The notes beneath the pieces were generated by a model, which saw only the letters and a list, made by a program, of their open reading frames with translations, did not search any database and was not told where the DNA came from. 64,000 bases of DNA from Beijerinckiaceae bacterium (GTDB lineage: Bacteria; Pseudomonadota; Alphaproteobacteria; Rhizobiales; Beijerinckiaceae): the NCBI GenBank assembly GCA_024304885.1, contig JALJOM010000003.1:778110-842109 (forward strand), written 5' to 3'. Position numbers and translations under genes: made by a program. This document shows, one piece after another, positions 53,776-61,781 of this stretch; the first letter of the stretch is position 1, and every line of letters begins with the position of its first letter.

Positions 53776-54639
53776 TCAGTCTTGATCCGGGGCGCGCGCG
53801 GGATGCTTCGACGCCCAGAGATCATAGAAATGGTTAAGTGGCCCCGCCCCGTGGCCGACACGAAGCGCAGAGGACGCCGCGAGCGCGCCCGAAAGATAGG
53901 CCTTGGCAGCGGTGATCGCCTCGGCGAGGTCATGCCCGTGGGCGAGATGGGCCGCGATCGCGGAAGCCAATGTGCAGCCGGTGCCGTGGGTGTTGCGTGT
54001 GGTGACGCGCGGCGCGGAGAGCACTCGGCACGCATCGCCGTCGAGCAGGAGATCGTCCGAGGTCGGGCCCGCGCCATGGCCTCCTTTGACGAGCACGGCT
54101 CGCGCGCCGCGAGTCCTTAGTGCCTGCGCGGCCTCGCGCATCGCGGCATGATCCGCCTCGACCTCCTTGCCGGTCAGCGCTGCAGCCTCGGCGAGGTTGG
54201 GCGTCACGAGGGTCGCGAGGGGAAAGAGGTGGCGGACGATCGCCTCAGCGACGCCCGCGCCTGCCAGCGAGGCGCCGCTCGACGCCGCGAGCACGGGATC
54301 GAGCACCACGAAGGGCGGGCGATGGGCCGCGAGGCGGTCCGCCACCATCGCGACGGTCTCGGCCGTCGCGAGCATGCCGAGCTTGACCGCCGCGACCTCG
54401 ATATCCGCGAAGATCACGTCGATTTGCCGCGCCACGAACTCGGGGGGCACGCCGTGGATTGCGGCGACGCCCTGCGTATTCTGCGCCGTCAGCGCCGTGA
54501 TCGCGCTCATGCCGTGGCAGCGCAAGGCGGCGAAGGTCGCGAGATCGGCCTGGATCCCGGCACCGCCGCAGGGATCGGATCCGGCGATCGAAAGTACGTT
54601 CGGGACGCGGGCCGGGGCAGGGGGGTGCATTTCGCTCAT
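53776..54639 (-). CDS. thiD: Hydroxymethylpyrimidine/phosphomethylpyrimidine kinase
   Basis: 287 aa ribokinase-fold enzyme that phosphorylates HMP twice in thiamine synthesis. Motifs: VLSIAGSDPCGGAGIQADLATFAALRCHGMSAITALTAQNT at the N-terminus, KLGMLAT, DPVLAASSGASL, TPNLAEA, and the anion hole with catalytic Asp GTGCTLASAIAA. Length is normal. ATG 54639 is taken; ATG three codons later is an alternative. No TPP riboswitch was recognised upstream. Confidence 0.95.
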   Translation of the reverse strand: MSEMHPPAPARVPNVLSIAGSDPCGGAGIQADLATFAALRCHGMSAITALTAQNTQGVAAIHGVPPEFVARQIDVIFADIEVAAVKLGMLATAETVAMVADRLAAHRPPFVVLDPVLAASSGASLAGAGVAEAIVRHLFPLATLVTPNLAEAAALTGKEVEADHAAMREAAQALRTRGARAVLVKGGHGAGPTSDDLLLDGDACRVLSAPRVTTRNTHGTGCTLASAIAAHLAHGHDLAEAITAAKAYLSGALAASSALRVGHGAGPLNHFYDLWASKHPARAPDQD

Positions 54640-54954
54640 GGGTCGCTCGATCGGATGGGGTTACGGCACGGCGAGCGAGCTAGCTCGGGGGATCGCGATG
54701 TTGCATCATCTGCAGCGGCGCGGGCATATGTTTCGGCGCCGAGCCTGTGGGTGTCGTCGACCGCGGATGGCATGGTTCCAAGGATGCTCGCGCCGCTCGC
54801 GCCTCCGGCCGGCGGGCCGTCCTGCGGCGCTCGGGCGTCTTGCGAGCAGGGTCTGACCTCGCTCTCGACTCTCGATCATGGATTGCCGATATAGTGCCGA
54901 TGTTGCAATGCGAGCCGGCATCCGAGCTCGCCGGAAGGTGTGCCGGGCTCCCAC
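54640..54954. other. Divergent region between thiD and argC
   Basis: 315 bases with no recognisable gene, riboswitch or strong hairpin. It must carry both promoters. A GGAAGG site at 54933-54938 lies before two argC start candidates. Confidence 0.4.
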
Positions 54955-55878
54955 ATGCGCGGAAGAATCTTCATCGACGGCGAGGCGGGCACCACCGGGC
55001 TCGGGATCGTCACGCGGCTCGAGGCGCATCCCGGGATCGAGCTTCTGAGCCTGCCGCCCGAACGGCGCAAGGACCCGAAGGCCAAGGCGAAGGTCATGGC
55101 CGCGGCGGATGTCGTCGTGCTCTGCCTGCCGGACGACGCCGCGCGGGAGAGCGTCGCGCTCGCGGCGACGCTCGGGGCCGCGGCGCCGCGCCTCCTCGAT
55201 GCCTCGACCGCGCACCGCGTTGCGGATGGATGGGTCTATGGCTTTCCCGAGCTCGTCCCGGGACAGGCCGAGGCGATCGGCGGCGCGAGGCTCGTCGCCA
55301 ATCCGGGATGCTACGCGACCGGCGCGATCGCGCTCCTGCGCCCGCTCGTCGATGCCGGCCTCGTCCCGACGGATTTTCCGGTTACCATCACCGCGGTCTC
55401 CGGCTATTCCGGCGGCGGCAAGACCATGATCGCGGCCTACGAGAGGGGCGAGGCGCCTCCCTTCGAGCTCTACGGGCTCGACCTCGCGCACAAGCATCTC
55501 GCCGAGATCGCGTGCTACAGCCGGCTCGACCGGCGGCCGATCTTCATTCCTTCGGTCGGAAATTTCGCCCAGGGGATGCTGGTCGGCGTGCCTTTGTTTC
55601 TCGACGCGCTTCCGGGCAAGCCCAGGGGCGACGAGCTCGAGGCGGCGCTCGCCGCCCATTATTCCGCCGATGGGCCGGTCAGGGTGGTTCCGACGGTCGG
55701 ATCTCCCGGCCGGATCGAGCCCTGCGCGCTGAACGGCAGCGATCTCCTCGAGCTCAGGGTCTATGCCAACGACAGCACAGATCAGGCGTTTCTCGTCGCG
55801 CGGCTCGACAATCTCGGCAAGGGGGCCTCAGGTGCGGCGGTGCAAAATCTCGCGCTCATGCTCGCCGCGCGCTCGTGA
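54955..55878 (+). CDS. argC: N-acetyl-gamma-glutamyl-phosphate reductase, type 2
   Basis: 307 aa NADPH-dependent reductase of arginine synthesis. The short form of ArgC (type 2) is clear: [14 protein letters not shown] at the nucleotide fold, [19 protein letters not shown], the catalytic Cys in [10 protein letters not shown] (near residue 115), the [11 protein letters not shown] loop, and the His in [12 protein letters not shown] 54955 is selected to match the family N-terminus (M[14 protein letters not shown]); a GTG five codons upstream is in frame but overlaps the GGAAGG site. Complete. Confidence 0.95.
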   Translation: MRGRIFIDGEAGTTGLGIVTRLEAHPGIELLSLPPERRKDPKAKAKVMAAADVVVLCLPDDAARESVALAATLGAAAPRLLDASTAHRVADGWVYGFPELVPGQAEAIGGARLVANPGCYATGAIALLRPLVDAGLVPTDFPVTITAVSGYSGGGKTMIAAYERGEAPPFELYGLDLAHKHLAEIACYSRLDRRPIFIPSVGNFAQGMLVGVPLFLDALPGKPRGDELEAALAAHYSADGPVRVVPTVGSPGRIEPCALNGSDLLELRVYANDSTDQAFLVARLDNLGKGASGAAVQNLALMLAARS

Positions 55879-56139
55879 GAAAATTCAGGTCGCGCCGCGC
55901 GAAGTTCGGGACAGGAAAATCTCCCGAGGACCATTTCCGTGAGATCATTGCGACAAAGAGTCGTCACTCGACTGAACCAAAAAGTGGTTGCTGATTTGTC
56001 ATCGATATGAAATGCAGCAATAGGCTCTGAAGCGAGTCGAAAACCCGCCTGGTCTGGGTGTGTGCGACCAATATTCGTCGATCACGCCACAATATCGGGC
56101 ATAAGCCCACCTAGAATTGTTATAGATGGAGGTTACGCC

Positions 56140-56394
56140 GTGGTTCGAGACACTCTCCCGAGCATCGTGTCGCTCGGTCGTCTTTCGCGGTTCGGTCTTG
56201 GAACGGCGGTCGCCGCTTTGTTGGTGGCCGGCTCCCTGAGCATTTCCGGCACGACCGCCGCACAGGCGCAGTCCAAGGAAGCCTGCATCGAGGCCTGCAA
56301 GGTCGAGAAGAAGAAATGCACCGATGGAATGGGAACCGAGGAGATGTGCGGCGCAGATCTCAAGGAATGCACCCAGGCCTGCGAGAAGAAGTGA
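56140..56394 (+). CDS. Small secreted six-cysteine protein
   Basis: 84 aa. The start is GTG 56140, fixed by a GGAGG site seven bases upstream. Residues 1-43 give an export signal (VAALLVAGSLSISG core, TTAAQAQ cut site). The mature part of about 40 residues has six cysteines in a mirror-symmetric pattern, CX3C-X6-C-X9-C-X6-C-X3C, with many Lys and Glu between. This suggests a two-helix hairpin closed by disulfides, or a metal site. I know no family by this pattern. A strong terminator follows 67 bases after the stop. The gene is alone between argC and the convergent phaC. Confidence 0.78.
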   Translation: MVRDTLPSIVSLGRLSRFGLGTAVAALLVAGSLSISGTTAAQAQSKEACIEACKVEKKKCTDGMGTEEMCGADLKECTQACEKK

Positions 56395-56460
56395 CGGTCG
56401 GGCGAACGTTGCGCCCGTAGCAGCCGGCTTCGGGCTCGGCCTTCGAGCATCGATGGTTTC

Positions 56461-56492
56461 CATAGGCCGCGTTTCGCGGCCTATGTTCTTGT
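56461..56492 (+). terminator. Intrinsic terminator between the six-cysteine gene and phaC
   Basis: An 11-bp perfect stem, CATAGGCCGCG-TTT-CGCGGCCTATG (56461-56485), is followed by TTCTTGT. It lies 67 bases after the stop of the small gene and four bases before the phaC stop on the other strand, so it may serve both. Confidence 0.8.
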
Positions 56493-56495
56493 GGG

Positions 56496-58439
56496 TCAAT
56501 AGCGCACCCGGACATATTCTCCCGGAGCGTCACAGAGCGGCGCGAGCTCGCCGTCCCCCGGGACCCGCGCGGGAACCTTCTCCGGCGCTTGCCGGGTGAC
56601 CCATAGAGCCCAGTCCTCCCACCAGCTCCCCTTGTGCTCCGTCGCCGAGGCGAACCAGTCGTCGAAGGTCCCGGTCACCGGCCCGCCGGTCCAATAGGGA
56701 TACTTGGGCTTGGCGACCGGATTGATGACCCCCGCGATATGGCCGGATCCGGCCAGCACGAACCGGACCTCGCTGCCGAGCAGGCGGGCGCCGATGAAGA
56801 CCGATCGCGCCGGCGCGATATGGTCCTCCTTCGTGGCGAGGTGATAGACCGGGATCGTGACCTTCGACAGATCGAGGATCTTGCCGCTGAACTTGGCCTT
56901 GCGCTTCGCCAGGCGGTTCTCGAGATAGCACTGGCGCAGGTAGGAGAGGTGGTTCCGCGCCGGCATCCGCGTCGAATCCGCGTTCCAGGCGAGCAGGTCG
57001 AAGGCGAGCGGGGCCTGGCCCTTGAGGTAGTTGTTGACGACATAGGACCAGATCAGGTCGTCCGGGCGCAGCATGTTGAAGGCATTGGCCATCGCCGAGG
57101 CATCGAGATAGCCGGTCGCGGCCATGCGCTCCTCCAGCGCCTTCAGATGCTCCTCGTCGACGAAGACCTTCAGATCGCCGGCCTCGCTGAAATCGGTCTG
57201 CGTGGTGAAGAACGAGGCGCTTTCGATCCTCTTGTCCTTGGTCTTCGCCATATAGGCGAGAGTCATCGCGAGCAGGGTCCCGCCGATGCAATAGCCGATC
57301 GCGGTGACGTTCTTCTCGCCGGTCGCCTCGAAGATCGCATCCAGCGCGTCGAAGATGCCCTCGCGCATATAGTTCTCGAAATCCTTGTCGCGGTGGCTCT
57401 CGTCGGGATTGACCCAGGAGATCACGAAGACCGTGAGCCCTTGCGACACGGCATAGCGGACGAAGCTCTTCTCCGGGTTGAGGTCGAGGATGTAGAACTT
57501 GTTGATCCAGGGCGGGATGACGAGTAGGGGCCTTTTGTAGACCTCCTCGGTCGTCGGCGCATATTGGATGAGCTCGATGAGGTCGTTGCGGAAGACGACC
57601 TTGCCCGGGGTGGTCGCGAGATTGACCCCGATCTCGAACTTGGAATGATCCACCCGCCTGATCTTGAGCTGGCCGCCACCGGCCTCGAGATCCTCGGCGA
57701 GGAAGGCCGCGCCGCGCACCAGGTTCTCGCCCTGCGAGGCCCAGGTCTCCCGAATGAGCTCGGGATTGGTCGCGAGGAAATTCGTCGGCGAGAAGGCGCT
57801 CGAGAGCTGCCGGAAATAGAACTTCGCCTTCTCGCGGACCTGGGGCTCGAGGCTGTCGGATCGGTCGACGAGGTCGGCCGCCCAGTTCGACAGGATCGCA
57901 TGTGCCTGGCGGAGAAAGTCGAAATAGGGGCTCTCGCGCCATTCCGGTGCGGAAAAGCGCTTGTCCGTCGGGTCGTGAGGGATGATCGGCGTGTCGGTCT
58001 CGCCGGACAAGCGCCGCAACGTATGCGCCCAGAGGCCGAGGAACTCGCGGCCGAGCGTCGTTTGCGCCTCGAGCGTCCGGGCCGGGTCGGCTAGCCAATA
58101 TTCCGCGACCTTGCCGAAGGAGCGAAAGGCATCGGCGACCGTCGGCGACATGCCGCCTGCGACCTGGCCAGCGGCTTGCCCGGCATCGACCGGCTTGAGG
58201 CAGGCGGCGAGCGCCTTGCCGCCTTGCTCCATCAGCCGGGCGAAATTATAGCCGAGCCGCGCGAGGTCGATCGCCGTGGATCCGGCCTCGCTGTCTTTCG
58301 CAGCGGTGACGGCCGGCTCGGCTCTCGACACCGATCCGTCGCGCCGGCTCGATCTTGCGATAGTCTGCGCCGAGGGTGCATAGTTCTTGCTTCCACGCTG
58401 TCCGGGATCACCGGCGTGGTCAGTTCTTCTCGAGCTCAT
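56496..58439 (-). CDS. phaC: Class I poly(3-hydroxyalkanoate) synthase
   Basis: 647 aa polymerase that joins 3-hydroxybutyryl-CoA into PHB on granule surfaces. The alpha/beta core has the lipase-like box GYCIGG, with catalytic Cys near residue 369; Asp lies in TKEDHIAPARS and His in GSGHIAGVINP. The N-terminal domain is as in class I enzymes, extended by about 45 basic and Ser-rich residues. VISWVNPDESHRDKDFENYM is family-typical. Start ATG 58439. phaA/phaB are not in this window. The 300 bases to the divergent secreted-protein gene hold no recognised gene. Confidence 0.96.
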   Translation of the reverse strand: MSSRRTDHAGDPGQRGSKNYAPSAQTIARSSRRDGSVSRAEPAVTAAKDSEAGSTAIDLARLGYNFARLMEQGGKALAACLKPVDAGQAAGQVAGGMSPTVADAFRSFGKVAEYWLADPARTLEAQTTLGREFLGLWAHTLRRLSGETDTPIIPHDPTDKRFSAPEWRESPYFDFLRQAHAILSNWAADLVDRSDSLEPQVREKAKFYFRQLSSAFSPTNFLATNPELIRETWASQGENLVRGAAFLAEDLEAGGGQLKIRRVDHSKFEIGVNLATTPGKVVFRNDLIELIQYAPTTEEVYKRPLLVIPPWINKFYILDLNPEKSFVRYAVSQGLTVFVISWVNPDESHRDKDFENYMREGIFDALDAIFEATGEKNVTAIGYCIGGTLLAMTLAYMAKTKDKRIESASFFTTQTDFSEAGDLKVFVDEEHLKALEERMAATGYLDASAMANAFNMLRPDDLIWSYVVNNYLKGQAPLAFDLLAWNADSTRMPARNHLSYLRQCYLENRLAKRKAKFSGKILDLSKVTIPVYHLATKEDHIAPARSVFIGARLLGSEVRFVLAGSGHIAGVINPVAKPKYPYWTGGPVTGTFDDWFASATEHKGSWWEDWALWVTRQAPEKVPARVPGDGELAPLCDAPGEYVRVRY

Positions 58440-58739
58440 TCGCAGGGTCCACGGGCTTGTGCCGCCGCCGGCGGGACGGGCTCGACGAGGGAGGGCGGAC
58501 CCACCCGCTCGAGCCGAAGGGATTTTGTTGCACCGCGACGGCGATCGGCGGTATGGGCAAGTTCGCCGAGGAGGCCATCGCGCGCTCGCGATCCGCGAAG
58601 CCGCGACGATGAGATCCCGCGAAGCTCCGTCGATCTTCCGTCACAATAGGCTTCAATCGTGCCGATGCGCAATCGACGAGTGGCAGGGATGCAAGGCAAG
58701 CGCACGCAGGGCAAGGCATCCGGTGCGATCGGAGCGACC

Positions 58740-59096
58740 ATGAGGCCATATGCCTTTCTCGCCGCCGGCTTGGTCCTCGTCGCGGGGGTGGAACTTCGCG
58801 CCCAGGAGGCGGCGACGGCTCCCCAGCCGCCTTCCGAGCTGGAGAAGGCCTTGGGCATCAGGACGGATGTTCCCGAGGCCAAGGGGTTCGTGCAGGGCAC
58901 CCGGCCGGCGCCCGAAGGGCTCGCTTTCGGCACTCCCTACGCCACCGACAAGTCTCGCCCGCGCCCACGCAGCAAGGCCGAGGTCGAGGCCTTGAGACGT
59001 GACCTCGAGGCCGCAGGCGCGCGCAATCGTGCACGCTCTGTCGAGACCAAGTCGGCCGGGGCCGCGTCGCCCGCGAGGACGGTCCCGCCACGATGA
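58740..59096 (+). CDS. Small exported protein of unknown function
   Basis: 118 aa. A signal peptide covers residues 1-22 (FLAAGLVLVAGVELRAQ). The remainder is polar and likely disordered: a SELEKALGIRTDVPEAKGFVQ segment, then Arg/Ala-rich sequence. No family is recognised. ATG 58740 has GGAG five bases upstream; an upstream in-frame ATG at 58659 would add an unlikely basic leader. It is divergent from phaC and 150 bases before the PurD-like gene, with a TAGAGCGATTTCCGGCG piece (59112-59128) like the repeat ends in between. Confidence 0.65.
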   Translation: MRPYAFLAAGLVLVAGVELRAQEAATAPQPPSELEKALGIRTDVPEAKGFVQGTRPAPEGLAFGTPYATDKSRPRPRSKAEVEALRRDLEAAGARNRARSVETKSAGAASPARTVPPR

Positions 59097-59246
59097 GCTT
59101 TCGGCCCCGCCTAGAGCGATTTCCGGCGAGGCGGACGCCGGTTCGGGTCGCTCGAAGGCCCGCCTGATTTTCCTTCCACCTCGAGACCATGGCTTCGCGC
59201 GGGACCGCGCCGATGGCCCGAGGCCCTGCCACGAGGTAACCGAAAC

Positions 59247-60422
59247 ATGCGAGTCTTGGTGATCGGCGACGGCGCGCGCGAGCATGCCTTGTGCTGGAAG
59301 CTCGTAGAATCGCCTTTGGTCGACGAGCTCTATTGCGCGCCCGGCAGCACCGGCGTCGCGCTGCTCGCCGAATGCGTGCCGATCGCCATGGGCGCCTTGC
59401 AGACGATCCTCGCCTATTGCGAGGACAACGACATCGAGTTCGTCGTCGTCGATGCGCTGGTCGCGATGGAGAACGGTCTCGTCGATATGCTGAACCGCAA
59501 CGGCTATCCGTCGTTCGGCCCGGACATGGGCGCGGTGAAGCTCGAAACCTCCAAGGTCTTCGCCAAGGAGTTCTGCAAGCGCCATGCGATCCCGACGGCG
59601 CGGTTCGAGCGGTTCAAGGATGCCGAGGCCGCGCGCCGCTACCTCGCCGAGACCGGCTTTCCCGCGGTGATCAAGTCGGACGCCGTCATCGACGGCCGCA
59701 AGGTCGCGATCTGCCGCACGAAGGAGGAGGCCGAGGCCGCGATCAAGGCGCGGCTCGGCGGGGCAGAGGACGAGGAGATCGTCGTCGAGGAGTACCTTAC
59801 CGGCACCGAGATCGGCTTCTCCGTCATCACCGACGGATTGGTGGTGCTGCCTCTCACCTCGACGACGCCGCGCTGGGACGGCGAGGACTCGACGGAAATC
59901 CAAGGCTGCCTCTCGCCGGCGCCCGAGGTGACGCCAGAGATCGAGGCGGAGCTCGTCGAGAAGATTTTCCTGCCGACGGTCGAGCAGATGAAGGCCGAGC
60001 GGCGCATGTGCAAGGGGCTGGTTTCCGCCTCGATCATGCTGACCGCGGAGGGGCCGAAGCTCCTCGACTACAAGATGCGCTTCTCGGATCCCGAATGGCA
60101 GGTGATCATGCTGCGCATGAAGGGTGACGTCATGCCGGCGCTGGTCTCGTCCTATGACGAGATGCTCTATCGGTTCAATCCGTTCCGCTGGAACGACGAG
60201 GTTGCGGCCGCGCTCGTCATCAAGACCGACGGCGAGCGCGATCCCGAGCATGTTCTCGCCGCGATCGATTCGGCCGAGCTCGCCGACTCGGACATTGTGG
60301 TGTTCCAATCCTACAAGGATCGTGAGCTCGGCGTGACCGCGGGCGGCAAGGATGTGGACGACGTCAGGAAAAGGCTGCGCGAGGCGGTCGAGCGGATCAA
60401 CCACGTGCTCGCGATGGAGTAA
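59247..60422 (+). CDS. Diverged PurD-like ATP-grasp protein
   Basis: 391 aa, homologous to phosphoribosylamine-glycine ligase: VLVIGDGAREHALCWKL at the N-terminus, KVFAKEFCKRHAIPTARF, EEYLTGTEIGFSVITDG, LSPAPEVTPEIEAELVEKI and the C-terminal AGGKDVDDVRKRL. Yet sites that are near-invariant in PurD have changed. The AAGKGV ATP loop reads VIDGRKVAI; the DGDTGPNTGGMGAY loop is replaced by RWDGEDSTEIQGC; the E-x-N-x-RFGDPE metal motif is DYKMRFSDPEWQ, with the metal Asn as Lys. It is also about 35 residues shorter. So it is probably a paralogue with a different or lost reaction, unless it is the sole purD of the genome. Start ATG 59247 has GAGG upstream. Confidence 0.85.
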   Translation: MRVLVIGDGAREHALCWKLVESPLVDELYCAPGSTGVALLAECVPIAMGALQTILAYCEDNDIEFVVVDALVAMENGLVDMLNRNGYPSFGPDMGAVKLETSKVFAKEFCKRHAIPTARFERFKDAEAARRYLAETGFPAVIKSDAVIDGRKVAICRTKEEAEAAIKARLGGAEDEEIVVEEYLTGTEIGFSVITDGLVVLPLTSTTPRWDGEDSTEIQGCLSPAPEVTPEIEAELVEKIFLPTVEQMKAERRMCKGLVSASIMLTAEGPKLLDYKMRFSDPEWQVIMLRMKGDVMPALVSSYDEMLYRFNPFRWNDEVAAALVIKTDGERDPEHVLAAIDSAELADSDIVVFQSYKDRELGVTAGGKDVDDVRKRLREAVERINHVLAME

Positions 60423-60666
60423 GGCGGGCCGGTAACTACCGAGCTCGTCCTTGGGGGCTGGAACGATCGGCTATTGTCAGACTTTGCCAATCACCTCTCG
60501 GCGGGCATTATCGGCGAGGCGGGATCGCTTCTGTCAATGACGCGAGCTCGAGCTCGCGCCGGCGCAGGCGCAGGCGGTGCTGCGCATCACCGACAGAAGC
60601 AGCCCGCTCGCCACACTACGCCGCCGTAGGATGAATGGCAGGCTGCGGCTTGCATTGCGCCCGTGA

Positions 60667-61032
<366 letters not shown>

Positions 61033-61059
61033 GTCGCGGCAACGTGCAGCCTTGCCGAC

Positions 61060-61527
61060 CTACTCGTCGAAGTCGGGGATCATCTTGTTGAGGGTCCGCA
61101 CGATGCTCTGCGCGCCCTTGGTCATGGCCTCGTAGCAGCCGTTCATCTCCTCGTCCATCGTGAAGCCCTCGTGGTCGAATCTCACGTGGGTCCCGCCGTC
61201 CGCGTTGGGCGTGAGCGTCCATGTCGCGATCGTGTCGATGTAATGCCCGAAGGCCTTGAGCTCCTGATGCCCGCCTTTCCAGGTGAAGGAGATTTTCTGG
61301 TTCTCCTCGCAGTCGAGGACCTGGCATTGGAACTCGCCGTCCCAGCGCTCGATCGGCCGGCTGCGGAGCGTGAACTTGTGGCCGAACTCGGGCTTGAGGT
61401 CGTTCTTCATGAACCAGAGCGCGAGGCATTCCGAATCGGTGATCGCGCGCCAGACCTTTTCGATCGGGTAAGCCATGTCGGCCTCGACGACGATGGAGCG
61501 TGTGGGGGTCTCGGCATTCTCCGTCAC
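61060..61527 (-). CDS. SRPBCC (AHSA1-type) domain protein
   Basis: 155 aa soluble single-domain protein. Features: IVVEADMAYPIEKVWRAITDSECLALWF at the N-terminus, the FQCQVLDCEENQKISFTW strands, WTLTPNADGGTHVRFDHEGF, and a C-terminal long helix. This is the START-like cavity fold of Aha1-type proteins, which bind lipids or hydrophobic ligands or act as stress proteins. Start is GTG 61527. No ArsR-type partner gene is adjacent. The ligand is unknown. Confidence 0.9.
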   Translation of the reverse strand: MTENAETPTRSIVVEADMAYPIEKVWRAITDSECLALWFMKNDLKPEFGHKFTLRSRPIERWDGEFQCQVLDCEENQKISFTWKGGHQELKAFGHYIDTIATWTLTPNADGGTHVRFDHEGFTMDEEMNGCYEAMTKGAQSIVRTLNKMIPDFDE

Positions 61528-61647
61528 TCGTGCGACTCCTCGATGTCTCTGCGCGCGCGGCGCTCATGCTCGCGAATACGAGGCACGATCTGTGCCATAG
61601 AGACTTGCGCTCGCAGATCGCCGGTGCCGCGTGACCGACATTGATGC

Positions 61648-61720
61648 GACATCGATGCGAAAATCCGCTAAAACAAGAACGTAGAGTCGGCTTTCCGATT
61701 CCGCCGGATCGATGAGAGCA
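61648..61720 (-). repeat. Dispersed intergenic repeat, E-type (inverted, partial)
   Basis: Read on the minus strand it contains GAATCGGAAAGCCGACTCTAC then TTCTTGTTTTAG and TTTCGCATCGATGTCGC, in the order found in the copy at 28566-28700. Lies 62 bases upstream of the sensor kinase ATG. Confidence 0.7.
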
Positions 61721-61781
61721 ATTTGCAGCGGAATGGACCGCTGCGCGGCTTCGCGCCGCGAAAATGCTCGAAGGGTCTCGC

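Noticed and set aside
54640-54954. Search for a TPP riboswitch before thiD or an arginine-type leader before argC
   Set aside because: No thi-box-like CTGAGA/ACCTGA pair and no leader peptide or paired hairpins could be found.
60520-60610. Inverted repeats GCTTCTGTC/GACAGAAGC as ends of an insertion sequence
   Set aside because: The enclosed 56 bases are too short and there is no target duplication or transposase.
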